Shown here: one piece after another, positions 26,209-37,588 of the stretch
Position numbering within the stretch: the stretch's first letter is position 1
How the letters are laid out: the number at the start of each line of letters is the position of its first letter
Origin: Streptomyces fulvorobeus
GTDB taxonomy: Bacteria; Actinomycetota; Actinomycetes; Streptomycetales; Streptomycetaceae
DNA length: 64,000 bases
Direction of reading: 5' to 3'
Assembly (NCBI RefSeq): GCF_013167895.1
Contig: NZ_BLWC01000001.1
Location: 3,658,001-3,722,000 of the forward strand
The notes under the pieces: generated by a model
Database searches by the model: none
The model's input: the letters and a program-made list of their open reading frames with translations, nothing else
Told to the model about the DNA's origin: nothing
Made by a program: the position numbers and the translations under genes

Positions 26209-28634
26209 GTGGTGGAACAGCTGACGCAGCACGACCCGAGGCGGATCGGCCCGTTCGAGGTGCTGGGACGACTCGGCGCCGGCGGCATGGGGCTGGTCTA
26301 TCTCGCGCGCTCGGCGTCGGGCCGGCGGGTGGCGATCAAGACGGTGCGTACGGAGCTCGCCGAGGACCAGCTGTTCCGGGTCCGGTTCACGCGTGAGGTG
26401 GAGGCCGCCCGCGCGGTCAGCGGGTTCTACACGGCAGCCGTGGTCGACGCCGACCCGCGGGCGGCGGTGCCGTGGCTGGCCACCGCCTATGTGCCCGCGC
26501 CCTCGCTCGAGGAGATAGTGAACGAGTGCGGGCCCATGCCGACCCAGGCGGTGCGGTGGCTGGCGGCCGGGATCGCCGAGGCGCTCCAGTCCATCCACGG
26601 CGCCGGTCTCGTCCACCGCGACATGAAGCCCTCCAACGTGCTGGTCGTCGAGGACGGCCCGCGCGTCATCGACTTCGGGATCGCGTCCGGTGTCTCCAAC
26701 ACCCGCCTGACCATGACGAACGTGGCGGTCGGCACCCCCGCCTACATGTCTCCCGAGCAGGCGCGGGACTCGCGGAGCGTGACCGGGGCCAGCGACATCT
26801 TCTCGCTCGGCTCGACCCTGGTGTTCGCCGCGACCGGGCACGCGCCGTTCCACGGCGCCAACCCCGTCGAGACGGTGTTCATGCTGCTCCGGGAGGGCCC
26901 TGACACGGAGGGCCTGCCCGAGGATCTGCGGCCGCTGATCGAGTCCTGCATGCAGATGGAAGCCACCCGGCGGCCCAGCCCCGCCGATCTCCAGTCACAG
27001 CTCGCCCCGCACCTCTTCGCCTCCGGCAGCGACGACAGCGGTACGGCGTCGGCGTGGCTGCCGCACCGGGCCACCGCCATGATCGAACAGCGGCGCGGGG
27101 GCGGCCGCACGATCGCTCCGGCGGTCCCGGTCCCCGCGCACGCTCCGGCGCACGCCGCCCCGGTGGCAGTGCCTCCGCCGCCGCAGAGGCCGCCGCGCCC
27201 CCCGCAGGGCGCCGAGTGGGACACGGCCTGGCGCAGCGGCGCCGACCTCCGTTCCCCCTTGCCGGGCCAGGCCCTCGCCTCATCCCCTCCGCCCGGCGGC
27301 GGACCCGTACGGCTGGCCGGGGCGAAGGTGCCGATCGGCCCCGGGCTGCGGCCCGGCGAGACCCGCGGCGCGGCGGCGGCGCACGCCGATCCGGCGACCG
27401 GCTGGGTGCGCCCGCCCGCCGGGGTGAACGGTGCCACCCCGGTGACCGCCCCCGTGCCGGCCCCGCGCCCGCGCCCGATGCGGTGCCCGCCGCGCCGGAC
27501 CGCTGGCGGCCCTGGCGCTTTCGCATGTCGAACGATGTGTGGGGGACGCCGGTCGTCGCCGGTGACCTGCTGTACGTGACGTCGTTCGAGGTCCACGCGC
27601 TGGACGTGGGCAACGGGAGACGGCAGTTCAAGACCCGGGACGTGGCCTGGGCGATGGCCGTCGACGGCGGCCGGATACACGGCTCGGACGGCCCGTCCCT
27701 GTACGCGCTCGACGCGGCGACCGGCGCCGAACGCTGGCGCCTGCAGTCGGATGCCTGGGTGTACTCCCTCAAGGCCGACCGGGGCACGGTGGTGACCGGG
27801 ACGCGGGGCGGCGGCGTCCAGGCGTGGGAGGCGTCCAGCGGCGACAAGCTGTGGGAGACCACGGGCGTCCAGACGGACTTCGAGACGCCGGAGGCCGGGC
27901 CCGCGATACACGACGGCACGGTGTACCTCTGGCAGAACGCCCGGCTGCGCGCCGTCGACGCCCGTACCGGCGCGGAGCGGTGGTCGTACCCGATCGGGGA
28001 CGCGGCGTCCTGCGGCGGCGTGCCGGTCCGGGTCGCACCGGCCGCGGACGGCTGGGTGTACGTGTCGGCGGGGACCCGGGTGCTCTCGGTGGACTCGGCC
28101 TCCGGCCATGTGCGCTGGCACTTCGAGTCACCGGCCGCCTTCCTCTCCCCGCCGGCCTTCGCCCCGGGGCCCGCGGTGACCGGGGGCGGGGTGTACCTCG
28201 CCGACTACCTCGGCACGGTGTACGCCCTCGACGCCGCGACGGGCAAGGACCGCTGGCGGATCGCGACGGAGGCCCGCCAGTCGATCGAGCCGGTCCTGGT
28301 GGCGGCGGGCAACGTCCACGTCGGCAGCGGCAGCGCGCTGTACACGCTGGACGCGGTGACCGGCACGCCGAAGTGGCGTTTCGCCGCGGGCGGCGACGTG
28401 GTGGGCACCGCGGTGGTCGCGGACGGGCGCGTGCACTTCGGCTCGGCGGACCACGTGCTCTACACGCTGGACGCGGCGGGCGGCCAGCTCCGCTGGAAGC
28501 TCGCCACCGGAGGCGAGATCACGGGCTCGCCGGTGGTGCAGGCGGGCGTGGTGTACGCGTGCAGCAAGGACCGCTGCGTGTACGCGCTGGACGCGCTGAA
28601 GGGAACGGGCACCGGCAACCGGGCGCGCGCCTAG
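26209..28634 (+). CDS. afsK: AfsK-type Ser/Thr protein kinase with PQQ-repeat sensor (frameshifted)
   Basis: AfsK is a membrane-associated kinase that phosphorylates AfsR and, in S. coelicolor, links growth signals to antibiotic production. The kinase domain (15-275) has [15 protein letters not shown], Lys44, HRDMKPSN with Asp138, DFG (155-157) and the activation loop [15 protein letters not shown]. With the start at GTG 26209, the loop threonine falls at residue 168, the published autophosphorylation position. A Pro-rich linker follows, then at least six PQQ/WD-like beta-propeller repeats ([14 protein letters not shown] type). A lost C in 27474-27476 splits linker from propeller; restored length is 808 residues. 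GGGGAGG precedes the start. Confidence 0.9.
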
Positions 28635-28643
28635 GCGGCTTCA

Positions 28644-28681
28644 GACGTGAGGCGTCAGGCGTGACGTGAGGCGTCAGGCGT
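28644..28681. repeat. Tandem duplication of 19 bases
   Basis: GACGTGAGGCGTCAGGCGT occurs twice head to tail (28644-28662 and 28663-28681), starting 10 bases after the afsK stop and running into the last codons of the convergent gene. It is probably a replication-slippage duplication; a terminator role is not evident. Confidence 0.75.
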
Positions 28682-29308
28682 CCGGCGGACGGTGTCGGTC
28701 GGGCCACTCACCCCGGGTGGGATACGAACGCGTCTCCTGGTCGTCTCGGGAACCGGGCCCCGCGTACGGGTCCGCCTCCCGCTCCGGCCACGGCGACGGC
28801 CGCGCGGGCGGTCCCGGCTCCCCGGTGGGCGGCCAGGCGTCCGGCTGGTCCGGCCCGGGCGCCGGGTAGGGCTCCGTACGGCCGGTCCGTGACCGGGCCC
28901 GCCGCCCCGGCATCAGCGCCGCGCCGAGCAGCAGCAGAAGCCCGCCGGCCCCTGCCAGCGCCACTCCGTCCCGGAGCGCGGAACCGTCGCCGCCCACCGT
29001 CAGGCCGTTGGCCTCCTGACCCTGGCGGACCATCCACAGCACGGTCAGGCCCAGGACCACCAGCCCGGCGAAGGCCACCACGAGCCGCGACCGGAGCACC
29101 ACGCCGACCAGGGCGACCAGCGCGGCGATGAGGAACGGCGGCAGGAGGGAGCCCAGCACCGCGGACTCCGTGTCGGTGATGCCCCGAAGAGGTCCTGGAC
29201 GCGGTAGTCGAGCCCGGCCCGGTCCTCGTACCAGTCCCGGAAGGGGCTCACGGCGGCCGCCGCAGCGCCGGCCAGGGCGACGAGGGAACCGAGGACGTTG
29301 CGGATCAT
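28674..29308 (-). CDS. membrane protein with disordered C-terminus (frameshifted)
   Basis: Starting at ATG 29308 (GGGAGG six bases upstream), the protein opens with a hydrophobic segment and FRDWYEDRAGLDYRVQDLFG. The frame breaks at the CCCC run 29182-29185; one added base continues into ITDTESAVLGSLLPPFLIAA. Three more membrane helices follow, then a Pro/Arg-rich cytoplasmic tail, about 211 residues in all. It occupies the place of the small membrane-protein gene between afsK and afsS in streptomycetes. Function unknown. It converges with afsK and overlaps a 19-base tandem repeat at its end. Confidence 0.72.
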
Positions 29309-29565
29309 CAGGGGCCTCCCGCGAAGAGCTAGCGGCCTGCGCGCGCACGCGCCCGCGCGCAACCGACGCTACGCCGGGCCCAACGCCCTCGCGACCGGGC
29401 GGACGGCCGGGCGGAAGACCTGCGGACGTCCCGGGGGACCATGACAAGACCGTGACAGGGTCATGACCGTCCTGCCAGTCGCCGGCGCCATGCTGTGCGT
29501 GACGGTGTCGCGCGGTCCGCCCGGCTGCCGGGGAACGTGCCGACCACGCAAGGAGGGCTGCATCG

Positions 29566-30117
29566 ATGATGCGGCGACGTATCAGGTTCGCGGCGGTACT
29601 GGTCGTGGTGGTGCTCGCGCTCAGCGGGTTCTCGACGGCCGGCGGCGGGGGCAAGGGCGGCGGTGGCAAGAGCCGCAGTGGCAAGAGCAGCGGTTCCGGC
29701 GGTGGCGGCTGCTCCAGCTCGAAGAAGAGCAACGACGACCACGTCTCCGACGACAGCTCCGACGACGACTCGTCGGGCGGCTCGTCCGGGGGCACCGGCT
29801 ACGGCACGCCCACCCCGGGCTCCACTGCCACCGACGCCCCCGAGGTGCGCGTCATCCGCTGCGCCCAGGCCCGCAAGGGCAGGCGCGGGGCGGTCACCTC
29901 GTCCGTCGTCCAGTTCAGGTCGACGGCGTCCGGGACGGCGAGGACGTACGACGTCGAGGTGGCCTTCCTGGACGCGCGCGGCAGGACCGTCGACACGGGC
30001 GAGGCCACCGCCGATTCGGCGTACGGCGAGGTCACGACCCTCTCCGTGCGCATGGACAGCCCCCGCAAGGTATCCAGGGTGAAGAGCTGCCGCGTCACGG
30101 CGCGGCCCCGCCGCTGA
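29566..30117 (+). CDS. secreted Gly/Ser/Asp-rich protein
   Basis: A signal peptide (MMRRRIRFAAVLVVVVLALSG, then FSTAGG) is followed by a low-complexity tract of Gly, Lys and Ser. A cluster of Asp/Ser (VSDDSSDDDSSGG) comes next, then a compact C-terminal domain of about 90 residues with two cysteines (VIRCAQARK, VKSCRVTA). The protein has 183 residues. AAGGAGG lies nine bases before the ATG. The Asp/Ser tract could bind cations at the cell wall, but no family is recognised. It converges with afsS. Confidence 0.78.
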   Translation: MMRRRIRFAAVLVVVVLALSGFSTAGGGGKGGGGKSRSGKSSGSGGGGCSSSKKSNDDHVSDDSSDDDSSGGSSGGTGYGTPTPGSTATDAPEVRVIRCAQARKGRRGAVTSSVVQFRSTASGTARTYDVEVAFLDARGRTVDTGEATADSAYGEVTTLSVRMDSPRKVSRVKSCRVTARPRR

Positions 30118-30229
30118 CCGGGGCGCCGCCCACCGCGTACACGTGGACCGGGCGCGGACATGCAGTGGCCGCGATGGCTCCCCTCCGCGCCACCGCGGCC
30201 ACTCCCCCCGTACCCCCGTCGGCGAAAAG

Positions 30230-30421
30230 CTACTTGGCGGGCTCGGACGTGGCGTGCATGTCCTCGGTCGTGGCCTCGCCACCCGTCGCGTGCATGTCCA
30301 GAGGCTTGATCGTGCCACCGGTGGCGTGCATGTCCATGGTGGTGATCTGCTCGGCGTCACCACCCGTGGCGTGCATGTCGGCCGGCTTGACCACCGGGTT
30401 CTTCTTCGTCGCATCAGCCAT
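30230..30421 (-). CDS. afsS: AfsS-type small regulatory protein with DMHATGG repeats
   Basis: This 63-residue protein lies directly downstream of afsR and has the same length as AfsS of S. coelicolor. It is built from four spaced copies of a short motif: ADMHATGG, MDMHATGG, LDMHATGG and EDMHATS. AfsS is a pleiotropic activator of antibiotic genes whose transcription needs phosphorylated AfsR. The ATG at 30421 has GGGAGAG nine bases upstream. A direct-repeat operator is about 180 bases upstream (30600-30617). Identity rests on position, size and repetitive structure rather than close sequence recall. Confidence 0.85.
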   Translation of the reverse strand: MADATKKNPVVKPADMHATGGDAEQITTMDMHATGGTIKPLDMHATGGEATTEDMHATSEPAK

Positions 30422-30599
30422 GATGATCTGCTCTCCCGTTGACGTACTTCGAGTTGGTTTGGGCGAGGCCCGCCCGGCTGTTCCCCCGTGGACTGCCGGA
30501 CGGGCCTCCCAGGGCCGCTCACCATAGTGCTACGGCCTTTCGGCCACCCCGTCTGCCCCCCGACGCGACGGACCGACATGCATGAGAGTGGCGGGTCGC

Positions 30600-30617
30600 G
30601 ATAAACGAACGATGAAC
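30600..30617 (-). promoter_or_regulatory. AfsR/PhoP-type direct-repeat operator of afsS
   Basis: On the minus strand GTTCATC and GTTTATC are spaced exactly 11 bases apart (30617-30611 and 30606-30600). This is the unit length of PHO-box and SARP/AfsR direct repeats (GTTCACC-like). The site lies in the afsR-afsS gap, immediately after the afsR stop, where AfsR is known to bind in S. coelicolor. A start site shortly downstream would leave a leader of about 150 bases on afsS. Confidence 0.65.
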
Positions 30618-30633
30618 GCCGGCCGTTACGGCC

Positions 30634-33599
30634 CTACGCGGGTGCTACCGAGGCCACGGACGAGAGCAGGGCGCGGACGTCGTCGGCCTCTTTCGACCCG
30701 AGTCCTTCGTAGATCCCCAGGGCCTCGCGCCAGCAGACCTGGGCCCTTCCGAACTGCCCGATGTCCTCAAGTGCGCGCCCGAGGACGGTGAGTACGTTCC
30801 CCCGGCGCCATTCGCCGCCGATGCCCCGCAACGCGGTCAGGGCCTGCTCGGCCGTCGTGGCGGCGTCGGCCGGCCTGCCTGCGGCCAGGTCGACCTCGGC
30901 CAGCCGGAAGAGCGTCATCCCCTCCCACAGGCGCTGGCGGCTTTCCCGGAAGACGTCCAGGGCTTCCAGGAGCCGGTCGGCGGCGTCGGTGAACTGTCCG
31001 CTCTGCGTGAGTGCCATGCCCAGCGCGTAGCGGCCGTTCGCGCTCCGCAGGGCGTGGCCCATGCTGTCGTAGATGTCTATGCCCTGCTGGGCCAGGGACA
31101 CCGCACTGGCCGTGCGCCCGGTCGCCAGGTGGATGCGCGAGAGGTTGCACAGGGCGCTGGCCTCGCCGGGGCGGTCCTGGATGCGGCGGAAACTCTCGAT
31201 GGCCTGGGTCAGATAGGTCTCGCCGTCCTCGTGACGGCTCTGGTAGAGCGCCATGATTCCCCGGGCGTTGGGAGCCCAGCAGCCCGGCAGCGGATCGCTC
31301 TCGGCCTCCACGAGCCGGGTGATCTCCTCCGCCTCCTGCTCGGCCTGGTCGAAGCGGCCCGTGGTGTGGTGCACATCGGTCAGCGTGACCAGGGCCCGGA
31401 CCTCGGTGCGCCGGTCCGCACAGGCCCGGGCGGCGTCCCGCACGGCGAAGGCGGCGGACTCGTACTGCTTGGAATCGGCTCCGGACTCCCCGAGATCCAG
31501 CGCCGCCCACAGGAGGTCGACCGCCCGGCGCAGGGTGCCTGGCCCCGTCGACTGGCGGACGCAGGACAGGAGCGGGCCGGCTTCGGCGTAGAGCCAGTCC
31601 AGCGCGGAGCGCCGGTTGGCGAACGACAGTCCCTCGTACTCCGTCGGCTCCAGGTGGTCCACCAGCCGGTCTCCCGGCCGCTCCAGCGCGTACACCCCCG
31701 CCGCCGTCGCCAGATAGAAGTCCAGCAGCCGCGAAAGCGCCAGCTCCTTCTCGGCCGGCGGCTGCTCGTCCCGTTCCACGCAGGCGCGTGCGTAGAGGCG
31801 CACCAGGTCGTGGTAGCGGTACCGGCCCGGGGCCGCCGACTCCAGGAGCGAGGTGTCGACCAGGGCTTCCAGCAGGTCCTCCGCCGTGTGCACCTCCAGG
31901 TTCAGCAGGGCCGCGGCCGCCGCCAGGGAGATGTCCGGTCCGTCCGCCAGGCCCAGCAGACGGAAAGCGCGGGCCTGGGCCGGCTCCAGCTGGCCGTAGC
32001 CGAGTTCGAAGGTGGCCTTCACCGCGAGGTCGCCCGCCTGGAGTTCGTCCAGGCGGCGGCGCTCGTCGGCGAGCTTGGCGGCGAGGACCGAGACCGTCCA
32101 GGTGCGGCGGGCCGCCAGCCGGGAGGCGGCGATCCGGATGGCCAGGGGGAGGAAGCCGCAGGCGGCGACCACGTCCAGGGCCGCCTCGCGCTCGGAGTTG
32201 ACGCGTTCGTCGCCGACGATGCGGGTGAAGAGCTGGAGGGCCTCCTCGGGGGACATCACGTCCAGGTCCACCAGGTGCGCGCCCGCCAGGTCGACCATGC
32301 GGACGCGGCTCGTCACGAGGGCCGCGCAGCCCGCCGTGCCGGGGAGCAGGGGGCGGATCTGGGCCGCGTCGTGGGCGTTGTCCAGGAGGACCAGGATGCG
32401 GCGGCCGTCCAGGGTGGACCGGTAGAGCGCGGCCCGTTCGTCGAGGGAGTCCGGGATCGCGGAGTCCGGGGTGCCCAGGGCGCGCAGGAACGCGCCGAGG
32501 ACCGTCTCCGGCTCGGCGGCCCGCGCCCCGGCGCCCTGGAGGTCGACGTACAGCTGCCCGTCCGGGAAGTGCGGCCGGGCCTCATGGGCGACGTGCACGG
32601 CCAGAGTCGTCTTGCCGACCCCTCCGATGCCCGCCAGCGCGGAGACCGCCATGACGGACGCCTCGGCGGTCGCGAGCCGGTCGCCCAGCTCCGCCACGAA
32701 GGAGGAGCGGCCCGTGAAGTCCGGTACGGTCGCCGGGAGCTGGGCGGGGCGGACCGCCGCAGGTGCCGGGACCGGCTCGTCGGGGGGGCGGGCCAGTTCC
32801 TCGTCGGCCGTGAGGATGCGCTGCTGGAGCTGGGCCAGCTCCGGGCGCGGGTCGACGCCCAGCTCCTCGGCCAGGAGGCGGCGTGTGTCCGCGTACACCG
32901 CGAGCGCCTCGGCCTGCCGGCCGCTGCGGTACAGGGCGACCATCAGCAGCTCACGGAGGCGTTCACGCAGCGGGTGCGCCGCGGTGAGCGCGGTCAGCTC
33001 GGAGACGGCCTCCGCGTGGCAGCCGACCTCCAGGTCCAGGTCGAGCCGCGTCTCGGTGAGCTGGAGGCGCCACTCCTCCAGGCGGGTGCGCTGGTTCTCC
33101 GCGTACGGGCCGGGTACGGAGGCGAGCGCCTCGCCGTCCCACAGGCCCAGGAGCTTGTTGATCAGAGCCCGGGCCTGCTGCCGGTTCCCGGCCGCCCGCG
33201 CCTTCTCCGCGTCGGCGGCCAGATCCTGGGCGAGCGTGACGTCCAGGGCGTCGCGGCCGATCCGGATCGCGTACCCGCCGGACTCGCTGACCAGGGTGTC
33301 CTGGCCGAGGATCTTGCGGAGCCGTGAGGCGTACGTCCGGATGGTGGCCAGTCCTGGGAGGGCGGGTCCTCGCCCCAGAACGCGTCGATGAGTTCCGCCG
33401 CGGTGGCCGTGCGGCCGTCGCGCAGGAGCAGGGCCGTCAGCAGGGCCCGCTGCTGAGGCGAACCCGAGGGCAGCGCCTCCGCACCGCGCCAGGCGCGTAC
33501 GGGCCCGAGCACGGCGAAGCGCAGCGCGGTGCCGGATTCGCCGCGCAGCGGCGCACGTTGCTCCGGAACGCGCACGCGTGGCCCGTTGTCACGGTCCAT
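30634..33599 (-). CDS. afsR: AfsR, SARP-family global regulator with NB-ARC and TPR domains (frameshifted)
   Basis: AfsR is the target of AfsK and binds the afsS promoter once phosphorylated. Domains in order: winged-helix DNA-binding domain (about 25-115, LRFAVLGPVRAWRG), bacterial transcriptional activator domain (to about 280), NB-ARC ATPase with Walker A GIGGVGKTTLAV (near 325), and TPR repeats in the C-terminal third. A lost base at the CC of 33353-33354 (inside SQGLATIRTYASRL) splits the DNA-binding domain. Restored length is 988 residues, close to the S. coelicolor protein. The ATG at 33599 follows AGGGGGC. As written, a ribosome would stop early. Confidence 0.9.
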
Positions 33600-33928
33600 T
33601 GATGCCCCCTGTCCTGCTCGCCCGCCGGTCCTGCCCGATATCGCGCCTGTTCGGTATGCCCGCCCGTGTGCCGATGTGCGGCGTGCATCCGGATCGCTCC
33701 TTACCACTGCTATCGCGGTCAACAGTCTGCCTTGTTCTGGCCCGGGTCGTCAGCTACGGGTGACGCTCTGCACAAGCCCTCGACAACGATTCGCAACCGG
33801 AGGAGGGCGACGGAGCGCCGTACCGGAACCAGGACGGCGGAAAGGCAGGAGCCCCGCTCCCCGCCGAGGCGGAGGAGCGGGGCTCCTTGGGTACTGCTAT
33901 GCCGGCCGCGATCGACCGACCCGGGCAA
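33600..33928. other. afsR upstream region
   Basis: About 330 bases between the afsR start and the cold-shock gene stop, both on the minus strand. It contains the cold-shock terminator (33848-33886) and presumably the afsR promoter. No gene with normal codon bias is present. Confidence 0.5.
33848..33886 (-). terminator. Terminator of the cold-shock gene
   Basis: Perfect 13-base arms (GGAGCCCCGCTCC, 33848-33860, and its complement 33874-33886), with a further small stem in the loop, lie about 40 bases beyond the stop on the minus strand. They separate this transcript from afsR. Confidence 0.8.
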
Positions 33929-34132
33929 CTAGGCCGGGGTGACGTTCTCAGCCTGCGGACCCTTGGGTCCCTGAGTGACGTCGAAGTTCACGGCCTGGTT
34001 CTCCTCCAGGGAGCGGAACCCGGACGCATTGATCGCGGAGTAGTGAACGAAGACATCCGGGCCGCCGCCGTCCTGGGCGATGAAGCCGAAGCCCTTTTCA
34101 GCGTTGAACCACTTGACGGTTCCGGTAGCCAT
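33929..34132 (-). CDS. cold-shock domain protein (CspA family)
   Basis: The 67-residue protein is a single OB-fold cold-shock domain with both RNA-binding motifs intact: KGFGFI (RNP1) and VFVHYSAI (RNP2). It binds single-stranded RNA or DNA and acts as an RNA chaperone in the cytoplasm. The ATG at 34132 follows AAGGAGGG. About 300 bases upstream hold no gene, leaving room for the long structured leader typical of these mRNAs. Confidence 0.95.
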   Translation of the reverse strand: MATGTVKWFNAEKGFGFIAQDGGGPDVFVHYSAINASGFRSLEENQAVNFDVTQGPKGPQAENVTPA

Positions 34133-35370
<1,238 letters not shown>

Positions 35371-35767
35371 ATGGAGGGATCGCGGCCTCGCGGACGTTTA
35401 TCGCCTTACCGCCGCAGGCGGTCCGTTCCATTCCCTTCCGGTGAATGGAACGAAAGGGATGCGCGTCCGGCAGGTGTGACGGGCCGTTGTCCACCGAATG
35501 CGGACGGCCTCCGGCGGCGAGTCCCGCGCGCACTCCGCTTGGGGCCGGTGTAACGGCTGCCGTATCGCCCCGCGTATCGGCCCCTATCGACCGGGCTATC
35601 CGTCCCCGTACCGCCCGGATGAACGGCACATTCACGCCTTTCGCCGTGGCGAAAACCGCCGTTCGTTCCCTATAGGGGTGAAATCGGCAGAACGTTTGCC
35701 TGTGACCGGGTGACCCGTGCGCCTAGGCTTCGGGGCGCAGGTCGGGAGGTCCACAGGGGGAGTCCAT
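35371..35767. other. about 400-base gap with hairpin and palindrome
   Basis: No gene is seen. A hairpin with 10-base arms (CGTTCCATTC / GAATGGAACG, 35424-35452) may end mqnA transcription. A perfect palindrome TTTCGCCGTGGCGAAA (35639-35654) sits about 115 bases before the kinase start and could be an operator. Confidence 0.5.
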
Positions 35768-37516
35768 ATGCAGCCGCTGGAAGCCGGCGAACCGCGCACC
35801 ATCGGCGCCTACCGGCTCCTCGGCAGGCTCGGCGCCGGCGGGATGGGCCGGGTGTACCTGGGGCGCAGCGTCGGCGGACGCACCGTCGCCGTCAAGGTCG
35901 TGCACCCGCACTTCGCTCTCGACGAGCAGTTCCGCGCCCGTTTCCGCCGCGAGGTGGAGGCGGCCCGGCAGGTCGGCGCGCAGTGGACCGCCCCGGTCCT
36001 GGACGCCGACCCGGACGCGGCCGTGCCGTGGGTGGCGACCGGTTACGTGGCCGGGCCCCCGCTGTCGCAGGCCGTCACCACGCACGGGCCCCTGCCCGAG
36101 TACGCGGTGCGGACCCTGGGCGCGGGTCTCGGCGAGGCGCTGGCCGCCGTCCACGCCGAGGGCCTCATCCACCGGGACGTGAAGCCCTCCAACGTGCTGC
36201 TCGCCCTCGACGGCCCCCGGCTGATCGACTTCGGCATCGCCCGTGCCACCGGCGCCACCGTCTCCCTCACCTCCACCGGGGTCTCGGTCGGCTCGCCGGG
36301 CTACATGGCACCCGAGCAGATCCGCGGTCTGGACATCTCCGGCGCGGCCGACGTCTTCTCGCTCGGCGCTGTCCTCGCGTACGCGGCGACGGGCAGCGCC
36401 CCCTTCCCCGGCGACTCCTCGGCCGTACTCCTCTACAAGGTGGTGCACGAGGAGCCCGAACTGGGCGATCTGGAGGGCGAGATGCGCGAGGTCGTCGCCG
36501 GGTGCCTGGCGAAGGACCCCGCGGGCCGCCCCCGCCCGGCGGAGCTGGCCAGGCGGCTCGCACCGGGCGGCGCCGCCGCGATGGTGGCCTCCGGCTGGCT
36601 GCCGAACCCGCTGGTGCGCGAGGTCAGCCGGGCGGCCGTGGCGCTGCTGGACCTCGAACCGCAGGACGACCCGGAGCCGTCAGGGCCCGCGCGGTCCCGT
36701 GACGCGTCGCTCTACCCGGTGGCGGGTGTGTTCGGACCGCCCCTCATGGCGCCGCCCCGGCCGGCCGTCCCACCGTCGGCGGGCGGTGTCGAAGGCCCGG
36801 GACGCCCAGGAGGCCCGGGAGATGCCGTAGGCACAGGAGGCCCGGGAAGTCCCGGTGACCAGGGAGGCTCCGGCGGTGTGCCAGGGCCTCGTACCCTTGA
36901 CCCCCGGTTCTCCCTCACCCTGAACACCGGCCCGCGGCCCGGTGCCCGTCGTGGCCGGCGGGTGAGCTGCACCGTGGCGCTGGCCGTGGCCGGCGCACTC
37001 GCCGCCGTGACCGTGGGCAGCGGGGTGCTGTCCGGTCTGCTGCCGGACAGCGGCGACGGCAAGGAGAACGGACCGGCGGCGGCGCCGTCCGGACCCAGCC
37101 GGTCGGGCGAGCCCTCGCCCGGGGCGTCCGCCCTTCGGACGGGCGCGCTCCCGAAGGCGTTCACCGGCACCTGGAAGGGCCCGGTGACCGAACGGAGCGG
37201 CGCCCCGCACGGCGTGCTGACCACGGTGTTCACCCCGGGTCGCAAGGGCGCCGACGTGGCCCGCATGAAGGTGTCGCTCACCGTGCTCGGCACGACCGTC
37301 ACCTGCCACAGCATCGGTGAACTGGCCTCCGCCACCGACCGGGTGGTGAAGATCCGCGAACGCCCCGACCCCGGCCGGCCGAGCAGCGCCGGCCTGTGCA
37401 CGGGCGACGCCGCCGACCTCACCTTCACCCTCACACCGGAAGACACCCTCGCCTACCAGTCGTACGAGGAGGGCGCGGGCACACCGCGCGGCACGCTCAC
37501 CCGGTCCGGCGACTGA
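35768..37516 (+). CDS. membrane-anchored Ser/Thr protein kinase
   Basis: This 582-residue Hanks-type kinase has [27 protein letters not shown] with the ATP-anchoring lysine, HRDVKPSN (catalytic Asp about residue 138), DFGIA and GSPGYMAPEQ. A Gly/Pro-rich linker (about 300-395) leads to a single transmembrane helix (VALAVAGALAAVTVGSGVL). An extracytoplasmic domain of about 140 residues with paired cysteines follows. It should sense something outside and phosphorylate cytoplasmic targets. It is related to AfsK in the kinase half but has no PQQ repeats. AGGGGGAG precedes the ATG. Confidence 0.93.
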   Translation: MQPLEAGEPRTIGAYRLLGRLGAGGMGRVYLGRSVGGRTVAVKVVHPHFALDEQFRARFRREVEAARQVGAQWTAPVLDADPDAAVPWVATGYVAGPPLSQAVTTHGPLPEYAVRTLGAGLGEALAAVHAEGLIHRDVKPSNVLLALDGPRLIDFGIARATGATVSLTSTGVSVGSPGYMAPEQIRGLDISGAADVFSLGAVLAYAATGSAPFPGDSSAVLLYKVVHEEPELGDLEGEMREVVAGCLAKDPAGRPRPAELARRLAPGGAAAMVASGWLPNPLVREVSRAAVALLDLEPQDDPEPSGPARSRDASLYPVAGVFGPPLMAPPRPAVPPSAGGVEGPGRPGGPGDAVGTGGPGSPGDQGGSGGVPGPRTLDPRFSLTLNTGPRPGARRGRRVSCTVALAVAGALAAVTVGSGVLSGLLPDSGDGKENGPAAAPSGPSRSGEPSPGASALRTGALPKAFTGTWKGPVTERSGAPHGVLTTVFTPGRKGADVARMKVSLTVLGTTVTCHSIGELASATDRVVKIRERPDPGRPSSAGLCTGDAADLTFTLTPEDTLAYQSYEEGAGTPRGTLTRSGD

Positions 37517-37588
37517 GCCCGACAGGGCCTGGCGTAGGCTGGATCGGTCCGTGGATTCGTTGTAAAACCACCGAAAGGTGACAGCCCG

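Noticed and set aside
31054..33327. Plus-strand frame of 757 codons across afsR
   Set aside because: No domain is recognisable and the codon bias is wrong; afsR on the minus strand accounts for the region.
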